From: Candidatus Gastranaerophilales bacterium
Lineage (GTDB): Bacteria; Cyanobacteriota; Vampirovibrionia; Gastranaerophilales; Gastranaerophilaceae
Direction of reading: 5' to 3'
DNA length: 36,019 bases
Assembly: GCA_910587375.1 (NCBI GenBank)
Contig: CAJULR010000013.1
Span: 1 to 36,019 of the forward strand
Shown here one piece after another: positions 8,285 through 16,037 of the stretch; position 1 is the first letter of the stretch, and each line of letters opens with the position of its first letter. Under the pieces are notes generated by a model. That model saw nothing but the letters and a program-made list of their open reading frames with translations. It did no database searches and was not told the origin of the DNA. A program made the position numbers and the translations under genes.

Positions 8285-9481
8285 CTACTTTTTAACCGTT
8301 TCTTTCGGCACTTCGGCACAAAGGCAGTGAATTCCGCCGCCCATATATTGAAGAATGTTTGGAATATTTCTGTGTGAACAAAATGCCTTATGAGGCGCAC
8401 CTTCAACAAAATAAACATTTTCAGGCTTCACGTATTGCGCAATCGATTTTTTAAACTCTTCTTCAAAATCAAGTCCAATTTCCTTTGCAAGCTCTTTTGA
8501 AATTCCTATGTCATCAAGTAAATAAGATTTATTTGAAATATAGACAACTTCCCCGTCTTTATCCTCATGAGCAAGTGCGTTCATAAAATTCAGCCTGTTT
8601 TCAATCGACAAATTCATATATGCAATAACCGGCTTATATACCCGCCCCGGCACTCTTACCACCTGAAAACCATTGTCTTCAAGGGCTTTAATTACTTTCT
8701 TTGTGCTTTTATACCCCGAAGAGCGGCGCGCAGTGTCCATTTGGTCTATGACCCTATAAAGGTTAATGAGTGCCTCTTTAAGAGGTTTATCATCCTCATT
8801 TTCAAGAACACGCTCCCTAAGGGCGTCAGCCCCCTTGTTTAACATATCAAGCGTTAAATCATCATCCGCTGCAAGAATAACATTGTCTTTCAGAGGGCGC
8901 ACAAATAAATCAATATGAAAATCTGCCTGCGGAATGCGGACTATTTCTCTATCCGGAAACATTTTAGCAGCTTTTTCAAGGCTTTCAGAGGCGCCGACAA
9001 GAATTTTTTCCTCATCGCCATCTTTTAAAATATATAAATTTCCGCCCGCAATAAAATCTGCCTTTGGAACACTGTTTATTTCAGAATTAAAAGTGCTTGA
9101 AAGGGCATAAAAGCTTTCTTCATTGTTTTTTGAGGCAATAATCCCATCTTTTGTAAAATAAATATGATCCTGAATCCAGGAGGTTACATTTGGCCTTTCA
9201 GGGTTAAAAAAATAATCAACAGCCTTTTTTAAAAACGTGCGCCCTGTTTTTTTATTAGCCTTTTTATTAGACCTTTTATCCTGATTTTGATTATCATCAG
9301 GCAAATATGGCTCAAATGTATCCTCAAAAAGCACTTTAAACCCGTGTTCTGCGCCAATTTTGCGCACTTCAGACGCAACCCCGCCAAGTGCAAACCCCTC
9401 CGTATTGCGCATTACAACGGCATAAAGAGGCCTTGCGTCATATCCTTTGAAATTCACACTTTGGGTTTTTAGGCTATTCAT
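8285..9481 (-). CDS. Pentein-fold guanidino-modifying enzyme (agmatine/peptidylarginine-deiminase-like)
   Basis: A 398-residue protein with the ordered signature of the agmatine deiminase/bacterial PAD group. AGGN lies at 145-148, H189-x-D191 in DFHIDLFV, and the C-terminal GGGIHC at 381-386 has C386 as the expected nucleophile. Such enzymes hydrolyse guanidino groups (agmatine, arginine or peptidyl-arginine) through a Cys-thiouronium intermediate. The match is by motif order only; overall identity looks low, and a Lys/Asn/Gln-rich insert lies near residues 60-82. The N-terminus MNSLKTQSVNFKG carries the FKG tag seen elsewhere here. No Shine-Dalgarno is visible before ATG 9481. It could be catabolic, or act on host or self proteins; neither is shown. 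Confidence 0.68.
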   Translation of the reverse strand: MNSLKTQSVNFKGYDARPLYAVVMRNTEGFALGGVASEVRKIGAEHGFKVLFEDTFEPYLPDDNQNQDKRSNKKANKKTGRTFLKKAVDYFFNPERPNVTSWIQDHIYFTKDGIIASKNNEESFYALSSTFNSEINSVPKADFIAGGNLYILKDGDEEKILVGASESLEKAAKMFPDREIVRIPQADFHIDLFVRPLKDNVILAADDDLTLDMLNKGADALRERVLENEDDKPLKEALINLYRVIDQMDTARRSSGYKSTKKVIKALEDNGFQVVRVPGRVYKPVIAYMNLSIENRLNFMNALAHEDKDGEVVYISNKSYLLDDIGISKELAKEIGLDFEEEFKKSIAQYVKPENVYFVEGAPHKAFCSHRNIPNILQYMGGGIHCLCAEVPKETVKK

Positions 9482-9549
9482 AAAAAGATAATGCGCATAA
9501 AAAATATTTTTTGCCCCGTGCCCCTAAAGCATTAAAAAAGGATTAAAAT

Positions 9550-10554
9550 CTAATTCTCTTTTGAAGCACAAGCCTTCCGGCGCAAAATATTTTCAATAGA
9601 AACCCCGGTTTTAGTTGTTGCAAGGCCCGCTTCAGAACTTTCTTTGAGCTTTACAGACATTAAATCCCCCGTTTCTTTCATAGAATCCACAATTTCATCG
9701 ACAGGAATTTTAGATTTTACCCCGGAAATCGAAAGTTCTGCCGCAACAAGCGAATGCATTGCCATAAAAACATTTCTTTTAACACAAGGCACCTCAACAA
9801 GCCCTGCAACAGGGTCACAGGTAAGCCCCAAAACATTTTTAAGCGCAAGAGCCGCAGCGTTTAACACTTGCTCGTTATTGCCGCCTAAAATGTACACACA
9901 AGAAGCAGCCGCCATAGCAGACGCGACGCCGCATTCCGCCTGACACCCCGCAACAGCGCCTGCAAGCGCCATTTTTTCTGAAATTATCTCACCCACAACG
10001 CCCGCCGTAATGAGCGCATTTATCATATTTTCTTCACCAAGCCCAAGCTCTTCTTCAAGCGCAATTAAAACCCCGGGAACAATCCCCGAAGAACCGGCCG
10101 TAGGACAAGCCGCAATTTTTCCCATCCTGGCGTTTTCCTCAATGGTTGCAAGAGAATATAACATAACCCTCTTTTGAAATGGTGAAAAAAGTGCAAAACC
10201 CTTCTCTGGAGCCGCCTTGCAAACTTCCTCCGCACAACCTGTAACATCATCAAAAAGGCCTGAATTTTCCTTGAAAATAGCTGTATTTTCCCCGGAGAGC
10301 CCGCTTTTAGATAATTCCTTTGAATTCAGCCCCGAAATAACAGCCTCTTTCATTGTTTTATAAATCTCAAAAACGCGCTCCCTAAAAGCTTCAACAGAAA
10401 TTTCCAAAAAATCCGCTTCTGCCTTTTGCACAAAAGAATAAATTTCTGCCTCTTTTAAAGCACCTGTACCCTCAGTTTTAACGTCTAAAACCCTTCCGGA
10501 TGACCCAAAATCATCAATCGCAGCCAAAAGCTCATCAAAACTCTTTATATTCAT
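9550..10554 (-). CDS. sdaAA: L-serine dehydratase, alpha subunit (4Fe-4S)
   Basis: The catalytic chain of the two-subunit, iron-sulfur L-serine dehydratase, which deaminates L-serine to pyruvate and ammonia in the cytoplasm. Visible family motifs are C150-PTAGSSG, C204-QAEC and C246-DPVAGLVEVPC257; these hold the cysteines expected to bind the cluster. At 334 residues it is somewhat longer than the usual ~290, with the extra length in the N-terminal helical part. Its ATG overlaps the stop of the beta subunit gene as ATGA, so translation is coupled. Confidence 0.95.
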   Translation of the reverse strand: MNIKSFDELLAAIDDFGSSGRVLDVKTEGTGALKEAEIYSFVQKAEADFLEISVEAFRERVFEIYKTMKEAVISGLNSKELSKSGLSGENTAIFKENSGLFDDVTGCAEEVCKAAPEKGFALFSPFQKRVMLYSLATIEENARMGKIAACPTAGSSGIVPGVLIALEEELGLGEENMINALITAGVVGEIISEKMALAGAVAGCQAECGVASAMAAASCVYILGGNNEQVLNAAALALKNVLGLTCDPVAGLVEVPCVKRNVFMAMHSLVAAELSISGVKSKIPVDEIVDSMKETGDLMSVKLKESSEAGLATTKTGVSIENILRRKACASKEN

Positions 10555-11237
10555 CTGATTTTATCCAGTTTTCTAATTAAATACATATCATTAATTTCAG
10601 TCAGCTTTTGCATTGTATAATCAGGAATTTCATTATCCAAAGAAATACCCATTGAAGCAACCTGGCCTTTCGCGTTTCTGTCACAGTGCATTGAAGCTAT
10701 ATTTACATTTTGGCTTTGAATTAAATTTGCCACCCGATAAACCATGCCGGGCGCGTCTTTATAAATCAAAATCAGCGTGGTGTAATCCCCGCGCAAATCA
10801 AATTTGTACCCGTTTATTTTATTTATCACAATTTCCCCAGCGCCCACAGATTTTCCTAAAACCGTGACAGCATTTTCTTTGCCATCCAAAGAAACCCCAA
10901 AAAGCTTGATTTCAACGGCGTTTGGGTGAAAATTATAATCTTCTTTATAATTGAACTCAAATTCAATCCCCATATCGTGCGCGATTTCAAAAGAATTTTT
11001 AATTCTTGAATCATCAGGAAAAAAGCCCAAAACGCCCGCAAGAAGCGCAAGCTCCGTACCATGGCCATACCCTGTCTTTGCAAAAGAATTATAAAGCGTA
11101 AATTCAATCTTTTTTGGATTTGCACCAAAAATTTTTCCTGCCATATAACCTATTCTTGAAGCACCGGCCGTATGCGAACTTGAAGGGCCAATCATCACAG
11201 GGCCAATAATATCAAGCAGGGTTTTATTATTACTCAT
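10551..11237 (-). CDS. sdaAB: L-serine dehydratase, beta subunit
   Basis: A 228-residue beta subunit with the N-terminal MIGPSSSHTAGA motif near residue 15 and a C-terminal ACT domain (about 150-225, LILIYKDAPGMVYRVANLI). The ACT domain is usually linked to serine sensing. It is the first gene of the operon and overlaps sdaAA by four bases. AAGGA lies upstream of the ATG. Together the pair feeds serine into pyruvate, which suits a fermentative anaerobe. Confidence 0.95.
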   Translation of the reverse strand: MSNNKTLLDIIGPVMIGPSSSHTAGASRIGYMAGKIFGANPKKIEFTLYNSFAKTGYGHGTELALLAGVLGFFPDDSRIKNSFEIAHDMGIEFEFNYKEDYNFHPNAVEIKLFGVSLDGKENAVTVLGKSVGAGEIVINKINGYKFDLRGDYTTLILIYKDAPGMVYRVANLIQSQNVNIASMHCDRNAKGQVASMGISLDNEIPDYTMQKLTEINDMYLIRKLDKIR

Positions 11238-11373
11238 AAGGCATTTTCCTTTTAATGTTGCCGTATACTACCATAAAAAACGTCGATATTCAAACCCTGC
11301 TCCAAGGTATATAAACTTTCGCATGCCATATTTTCTTAGGTATGATATAGTAAATAAAAAAAAGGAAAAACGG

Positions 11374-11751
11374 ATGAATAAAATTTTAAAGCTATTTTTA
11401 GCAGGTTTAATGATTATAACAGGAGTTCTTATGAGTGAAGCAAAAAGCACAATAGACCCAAATGCAGCAAACTACAACCAGGTTCGCGCAGCGCACATTT
11501 TGGTTGACACAAAAGCACAAGCAAACGCCGTTAAATACAGAATTGAAGGCGGCGAAGACTTTGCACAAGTGGCAAAGAAATTTTCAAAATGCCCGTCAGG
11601 CCAAAGAGGCGGAGATTTAGGCTATTTTGGACGCGGACAAATGGTTGCAGAGTTTGAAACCGCAGCTTTCAATTTGCCCGTAAATGAATTATCCGAGCCT
11701 GTCCAAACGGACTTCGGCTGGCACATAATTAAGGTTGTAGATAAGAAATAG
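11374..11751 (+). CDS. Exported parvulin-type peptidyl-prolyl isomerase (PpiC)
   Basis: A 125-residue protein with a signal peptide (residues 1-22, likely cut after SEA) and a single rotamase/parvulin domain. Motifs include RAAHILV, GGEDFAQVAKKFSKCPSG, GGDLGYFGRGQMV.EFE.AAF and TDFGWHIIKV. It would assist folding of exported proteins outside the cytoplasmic membrane. ATG 11374 is chosen over an in-frame ATG at 11323: AAAGGA is seven bases upstream, and the longer form would place a charged stretch before the signal peptide. A likely promoter is TTCGCA-17-TATGAT (11318-11346). Confidence 0.93.
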   Translation: MNKILKLFLAGLMIITGVLMSEAKSTIDPNAANYNQVRAAHILVDTKAQANAVKYRIEGGEDFAQVAKKFSKCPSGQRGGDLGYFGRGQMVAEFETAAFNLPVNELSEPVQTDFGWHIIKVVDKK

Positions 11752-11812
11752 GAAAAAATATTTCATAAAGCTTTCCTTCAATTGTCTGCTTTTGTTTAAA
11801 TTTAATTTAAGT

Positions 11813-12001
11813 TTAATCAAGGTTTTTACCATTACAGGCTTTATCAACATATGTCGCAAGCAAGGTAAGAACCTTGATTTTTAGTTTTAGTTTTTGTTGT
11901 TTTGCTACACCATGACCCTTAAAAGCCTGATGGATAAGTTTCGCATTGCAGCGCGAACAATGCGTGCGTGGTTTCTTCTTCTCATTGGGGAAATACCTCA
12001 A
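11813..12001 (-). pseudogene. Possible remnant of a short zinc-finger-like ORF with inverted repeat
   Basis: In the 440-base gap before the ART-like gene, a minus-strand frame reads 62 residues from a TTG with CSRCNAKLI near residue 15 (CxxC knuckle) and a Lys-rich helix. The frame extends upstream about 20 codons without an ATG. A 16-base inverted repeat with one mismatch (11815-11830 and 11864-11879) lies at its 3' end. This could be the worn end of an insertion sequence or a short chance ORF. No transposase motif is seen. Confidence 0.25.
11815..11879. repeat. 16-bp imperfect inverted repeat
   Basis: AATCAAGGTTTTTACC (11815-11830) pairs with GGTAAGAACCTTGATT (11864-11879), 15 of 16 bases, separated by 33 bases. 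It could be a weak terminator or the end of a lost element. Confidence 0.6.
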
Positions 12002-12190
12002 AACTACCGTATGCTGTCTAATAATACTTAAGAATTCTATCGTACCCGAATGCTATCGTCTTTTTTTACGCAAAACTTTAGTAATATTTCTTTTGCCTTT
12101 ACAAAAAGTTACAAAAAATTAATTTAGAACAAGATAAATCCTGGCAATTTGTTGAAGTGCAAATCCTTTATTTAAATAAGGGAAGAAAAA

Positions 12191-13462
12191 ATGAAGTTAA
12201 TTTCAAGTATTTTAAATAATTGCGGAATTCAAAATACAAAAATTATATTAAAAGCCGCCCGGGCCGCAGAAAGCACAGTAAAAAGCGTTTCTGAAACAGT
12301 AGGAAAAAAGCTTTCAAAAAGCCCTGCTGACCCAAAATTATTCCAAGCAGTCTGCGGCATGAGTCAAAAAACCACTCAAAGTGCAACGGAAGTGCTTGCC
12401 ACTGAAGAATATATTAAGAATTCACCCTTGCTTCAAATTTACAAAGAGGCTTCAAGCCCGGAGCGCTTGAAACCGTTTCTTAAAAAAATTGATGTTTTAG
12501 AAGGAGCCACCCCTGAAAGCCTTGCCGCAACTGAAGAGCTCTGCGAGCGCATAGCAAAAAGACTTAAACAAGAAGGTTGCATAAGGATTGCGCCAAGGAC
12601 ACTTAAAAGCCTTGTTGATTTACATAGTTTAAACCCAAAAGCATTTGAATATGTAATGGAATCAGACACATTAATTGAAAAATTTTTCATGCAAAACGGC
12701 TCAAGCGACGAATGTTTAAGGAATTTAACCCCGGCGTCCTTAAAAGAGATTGAAGAAGGGATAAGAACCGATTTAACGCAACTCTATATTGATTCAAGCG
12801 ACGCTTTTAGAAAAAACTCTGAAAACACAAATGAACTGCATAAACTTTTAGCGGAACACAAAATCAAAAGCGATATCCTTGTAAAAAGGGCAGAGCGCGA
12901 AACCGGCATGTTCTCAGGAATTAGGCTTGATGATAAAGCTTTGTGCGCAAAAATAAAGCTTGCAAACTTGGTTTCACAAACAAAAACAAGAAAAGCGACA
13001 TTCTCCGGCTATACGGGAAGTTACCTTGAATCCGCAAGAAAAAGTGACCTTACTATTTATAGATATATAAAAGATAAAAAGGATTTAAGCCTCGCAGACG
13101 CTATGCTTATGATGCCATATTTAGACGAAAAAACACGACAAACTGTTTTAGATAAAATAACAGGAAGTGTTATATACGATGACAGGTTTAAATCCACAAC
13201 ATTTTCTGATAGTTTTCCTATGAAATGGCTTTCCGGGTGTTCTTGCCAAAACGACCAAGCAAAAATCATTAGTTCAATAACCGTGCAAAAAGGAACTGAA
13301 GGACGATACATTAACATTCCCTTGGACAAAGAAGCCATAATGCCAAGCAGCCAATGCGAATTATTGTTAAACAACACCAGGAAAGAAATAGTCATAACAG
13401 GCGCAACATATGACCCTGTTGAAAATATATTCTATATTTCTTCAAACTTAAAAAATGTATAG
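12191..13462 (+). CDS. ADP-ribosyltransferase-like protein (R-S-E class), putative effector
   Basis: A 423-residue protein. The N-terminal ~200 residues are helical with no named domain. The C-terminal part follows the order of the VIP2/C3-type ADP-ribosyltransferase exoenzymes: SGYTGSYLES (~273-282; family YTG..Y), then TIYRYI with R291, then a Gly-led strand with K-S335-T-T-F (STS position), then SSQ388-C-E390-LLL, matching the Q/E-x-E catalytic turn and the following EVLL strand. QxE rather than ExE is the form found in C3-like enzymes that modify Asn or other side chains. GGGAAG precedes the ATG. No signal peptide is visible; the N-terminal helix (MKLISSILNNCG) resembles the start of the calpain-like protein. 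NAD+ use and target are inferred. Confidence 0.62.
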   Translation: MKLISSILNNCGIQNTKIILKAARAAESTVKSVSETVGKKLSKSPADPKLFQAVCGMSQKTTQSATEVLATEEYIKNSPLLQIYKEASSPERLKPFLKKIDVLEGATPESLAATEELCERIAKRLKQEGCIRIAPRTLKSLVDLHSLNPKAFEYVMESDTLIEKFFMQNGSSDECLRNLTPASLKEIEEGIRTDLTQLYIDSSDAFRKNSENTNELHKLLAEHKIKSDILVKRAERETGMFSGIRLDDKALCAKIKLANLVSQTKTRKATFSGYTGSYLESARKSDLTIYRYIKDKKDLSLADAMLMMPYLDEKTRQTVLDKITGSVIYDDRFKSTTFSDSFPMKWLSGCSCQNDQAKIISSITVQKGTEGRYINIPLDKEAIMPSSQCELLLNNTRKEIVITGATYDPVENIFYISSNLKNV

Positions 13463-13504
13463 TTTTTTGAAATTCTTATAAACCCACGCCCGCAAGCTTT
13501 CTTT

Positions 13505-13513
13505 TGCTATAAT
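13505..13513 (+). promoter_or_regulatory. Extended -10 promoter of the EamA gene, likely leaderless
   Basis: TGCTATAAT is a TGn extended -10. The ATG at 13520 follows the box by seven bases, and there is no Shine-Dalgarno. Confidence 0.62.
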
Positions 13514-13519
13514 TTATTT

Positions 13520-14398
13520 ATGTTCACAACAGCATTTGCAATAATCTTAAGAATAGGCGCAAACTCATTTTTAAATGCCGGGCAAAAAAGGCTCTCTGCT
13601 ACGCATTCAAGCCTTGAAACAAATTTCAAAACCTATTTTTTACTCTTCCTTTTTTGCCTGCCGTTGCTTTGCGTTTTTTATCGCAGCGTGCTAAATTTTG
13701 AAATATTTTTTTGGGCTGTTATTGGCGGTGTTTTTGGCGCCCTTGGAAATGCTTTTTTAATCGCCGCGCTAAAACACGGAGAATTATCCGTTTTGGGGCC
13801 GATAAATTCTTACAAAGCAATTGTGGGGCTTATTTTTGGCGCAGTTCTAATTGGTGAAATTCCAAGCACTGCAGCCTTTTTTGGAATTTTCCTTATAATC
13901 TTTGGAAGTTATTTCATTTTTGACACCACAAACGAAGGGTTCAGCCTTGCCATTTTAAAAAGAAAAGATATCCAATTTCGCCTTTTGGCCCTGCTTTTTA
14001 CCGGAATTGAAGCCGTTTTTATTAAAAAAGTGATAATTTTATCAAGCGCATTTTGTTCATTTCTTTTGTGGGCAATTTTTGGGTGCGTTTTTTCTTTTAT
14101 CATTTTAAAAACCAAAAAAACTCATAAAAAGCCGGCCATCAGAACCAACCCTTGCATAGAAATTAAAAGCCTTAAACCCTTTTTACCCCTTGCAGCTCTT
14201 GTTTTTATAATGCAAACATCCACAAATCTTGTATTTACAAGGCTTTCTGTGGGCGCAGCACTTTCTTTATTCCAGCTTTCAAACGTTTTGAACGTCTTTT
14301 TAGGGTACAAAATTTTTAAGGAAACTAACCTGTTGAAAAAATTAACAGGCTCAATCATAATGATTTTAGGCTCCGTTATTATCCTAATGGACACATAG
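13520..14398 (+). CDS. EamA/DMT-family transporter
   Basis: A 292-residue membrane protein with about ten hydrophobic helices in two homologous halves, the hallmark of the drug/metabolite transporter superfamily. Typical EamA pieces are ALGNAFLIAALKHGELSVLGPINSYKA-like and LIGEIPS...FFGIFLIIFGSYFI in the first half, and TRLSVGAALSLFQLSNVLNVFLGY...L.GSIIMILGSVIILM in the second. Substrate cannot be told. An extended -10 box ends seven bases before ATG with no Shine-Dalgarno, so the mRNA is probably leaderless. Confidence 0.85.
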   Translation: MFTTAFAIILRIGANSFLNAGQKRLSATHSSLETNFKTYFLLFLFCLPLLCVFYRSVLNFEIFFWAVIGGVFGALGNAFLIAALKHGELSVLGPINSYKAIVGLIFGAVLIGEIPSTAAFFGIFLIIFGSYFIFDTTNEGFSLAILKRKDIQFRLLALLFTGIEAVFIKKVIILSSAFCSFLLWAIFGCVFSFIILKTKKTHKKPAIRTNPCIEIKSLKPFLPLAALVFIMQTSTNLVFTRLSVGAALSLFQLSNVLNVFLGYKIFKETNLLKKLTGSIIMILGSVIILMDT

Positions 14399-14451
14399 CT
14401 TTAAATCAGGCTTTAAAGCTTAAAATGATATAAAAAACATTCCGGCAAAAA

Positions 14452-14943
14452 ATGAAAGAATACAAAACAGGAAAAATTTATAAAGAATTTTTATTAAAAA
14501 GCGAAACTTCCATAATGCGCTTTGAAGAGGGTCATGCAAATATTTTCATTTTCCAAAGGGGCACAGACGAAAAAACAGTGGCCGAAATTACAAACACGGA
14601 CCCCTTCTTTCAAATTTATGTCAAAAGCAGTATTATTTTTATTCTGATAAAATTCAAAACCCTTGATTGGATTGATGTTCCATATATTTTTGAAGACGCA
14701 GACATTCGCCCTGTGGAATGCGAAAGCGAAGGATACCCTTGCAGCCTGTATTTTGCAGACATCATAACCGGAAAACTTTTAGCACAAAGGCACCTTTGCC
14801 TTTCAAACGGGCTTTCAAAGGCCCTGTATTTTGCAATTCAAAAGCAAAGAAAACACCTGCCAAATAACATTATGCAAAAAATAAATTCAATCCGCGCAAG
14901 TTTTCACCCAAACGAAATTGCAAGATTATCCTTGGGAAAATAA
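14452..14943 (+). CDS. Uncharacterised 163-residue protein
   Basis: I do not recognise this protein. It is soluble and looks beta-rich in the first 110 residues (alternating hydrophobic strands such as IFIFQRG, IYVKSSIIFILIKF, SLYFADIITG), then helical and basic. There is no signal peptide. Its ATG lacks a Shine-Dalgarno; TGATATAAA (14426-14434) is a good extended -10, giving a leader of about 11 bases. It lies between an EamA transporter and an exported nuclease-like protein, all on the plus strand, with separate promoters. Confidence 0.6.
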   Translation: MKEYKTGKIYKEFLLKSETSIMRFEEGHANIFIFQRGTDEKTVAEITNTDPFFQIYVKSSIIFILIKFKTLDWIDVPYIFEDADIRPVECESEGYPCSLYFADIITGKLLAQRHLCLSNGLSKALYFAIQKQRKHLPNNIMQKINSIRASFHPNEIARLSLGK

Positions 14944-14945
14944 GC

Positions 14946-14973
14946 TTGTTAGACTGCCTTTTCGGTGTAAAAT
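14946..14973 (+). promoter_or_regulatory. Promoter of the exported nuclease-like gene
   Basis: TTGTTA (14946-14951), 16-base spacer, TAAAAT (14968-14973), then ATG at 14981, eight bases past the -10. An AAGGG lies between -10 and ATG, so either a very short SD-led or a leaderless start is possible. Confidence 0.45.
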
Positions 14974-14980
14974 AAGGGTT

Positions 14981-15502
14981 ATGAAAAAGCTGTTAAAATT
15001 TTTATTTATTTTTTTCTTAATCAATTTTTCTATCTGCGCAAAAACAAGTGCAGCACACCTTTACCCTGAAAAATATTATCAAAACGAATGGTGTTCAAAA
15101 TGGGGCGGCAGGGCTGAATATCTTTTGGCCGACAAAACAAGGGTGGATTGCCTTACAAGAACCTATGCCGTAGAATTTGATTTTGCGCCAAAATGGGCCG
15201 AGGCTGTGGGGCAAAGCCTTTATTATTCCAAAATGACAGGAAAACAAGCTGCAATTGTGCTCATTTTAGAAAAAGAATCAGATTTTAAATATTTTGCGCG
15301 CGCAAAGCTTCTCTCGGAAGACAATAATATCCAGCTTTGGTATATGAAAAGCCCGGAATATGGCGGGTACAAGACAGCTTCAAACGCGCAAACCAACATG
15401 GCTGGCCGTATACAAAGCAACAGCGACACCCTTGCCCTCAGTATAAAAGAATTTGAAAGAATGTTCAAAACCGTCTACAGGTTTGTAAACAGTTTACTGT
15501 AG
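14981..15502 (+). CDS. Exported protein with restriction-endonuclease-like motif
   Basis: A 173-residue protein with a signal peptide (KK, then hydrophobic core to about residue 20, SICAKTSAA). The mature part contains EKYYQNEWCSKWGGRAEYLL..TRVDCLT..YAVEFDFAPKWAEA and then VGQSLYYSKMTGKQAAIVLIL. The D followed by ExD..K in two beta strands, then a helix with GQ.LYY, looks like a PD-(D/E)XK nuclease-type core, and I recall small secreted proteins of this kind. ATG 14981 is chosen because it begins the signal peptide; the frame is open further upstream into the preceding gene. Two cysteines could form a disulfide. Enzymatic activity is inferred. Confidence 0.55.
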   Translation: MKKLLKFLFIFFLINFSICAKTSAAHLYPEKYYQNEWCSKWGGRAEYLLADKTRVDCLTRTYAVEFDFAPKWAEAVGQSLYYSKMTGKQAAIVLILEKESDFKYFARAKLLSEDNNIQLWYMKSPEYGGYKTASNAQTNMAGRIQSNSDTLALSIKEFERMFKTVYRFVNSLL

Positions 15503-15518
15503 GCAAGATAATAAAATA

Positions 15519-15592
15519 TCGGGATGACAAGATTCGAACTTGCGACCCCCGCGACCCGAACACGGTGCGCTACCAAGCTGCGCTACATCCCG
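15519..15592 (-). tRNA. tRNA-Pro (CGG)
   Basis: Reading the minus strand, the acceptor CGGGATG (15592-15586) pairs with CATCCCG. The D-arm is GCGCAGCTTGGTAGCGC, the anticodon stem CCGTG/CGCGG with loop TTCGGGT (anticodon at 15556-15558), and the T-arm is standard. Discriminator A. CCA is not encoded, unlike the Asp and Gly tRNAs here. Confidence 0.95.
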
Positions 15593-15620
15593 ATATTTAT
15601 ATTTAATTTTCAACAATTTC

Positions 15621-15747
15621 GAGCGCAGCTTGGTATATTTTCTATACGGCTCCATTAAACCTTAAGGTTCTCTATTCGCCTGCCCTCCAAAAACTTGCCA
15701 TTTAGGCAACTTTTTGCATGGAACCTGCTACATCCCAAAATCTTAAA
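15621..15747 (-). repeat. tRNA-Pro-derived debris between the two tRNA-Pro genes
   Basis: At 15727-15747 the 5' end and leader of a tRNA-Pro recur in the direct orientation: GCTACATCCC is identical to 15582-15591, and the following AAATCTTAAA matches the leader at 15831-15840. At 15623-15635 GCGCAGCTTGGTA is an inverted copy of the tRNA-Pro D-arm. The two pieces flank ~90 bases of other sequence. The rest of the 164-base spacer holds nothing that I recognise. Confidence 0.6.
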
Positions 15748-15756
15748 AATAAAATT

Positions 15757-15830
15757 TCGGAACGACAGGATTTGAACCTGCGACCCCTACCACCCCAAGG
15801 TAGTACGCTACCAAGCTGCGCCACGTCCCG
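15757..15830 (-). tRNA. tRNA-Pro (GGG)
   Basis: The minus strand folds with acceptor CGGGACG (15830-15824) against CGTTCCG (one G-U), D-arm GCGCAGCTTGGTAGCGT, anticodon stem CTACC/GGTAG with loop TTGGGGT (anticodon GGG), and T-arm GCAGG/CCTGT. Discriminator A, no encoded CCA. It is upstream of the CGG isoacceptor on the same strand, separated by tRNA-derived debris. Confidence 0.95.
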
Positions 15831-16037
15831 AAATCTTAAATTTATTCACAATCCTCCAGCAACCAAGCGGCTGCTTTCAGAAATCATTCAAACTCAATGT
15901 GCGATATCTGCACATTAATTTTATCATATAAAATTCAGCTTGCAAGAAGCGCAAGCTAAATTTTACAAATTCTAAAACCGGTTTTCCGGCAAAATCAGCA
16001 CCCTAAAAAATGCATAAAACAACAAAAGCTTAAATTT

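Noticed and set aside
15718..15918. Plus-strand 66-codon ORF
   Set aside because: It runs antisense through tRNA-Pro (GGG) and has no Shine-Dalgarno or protein-like composition.
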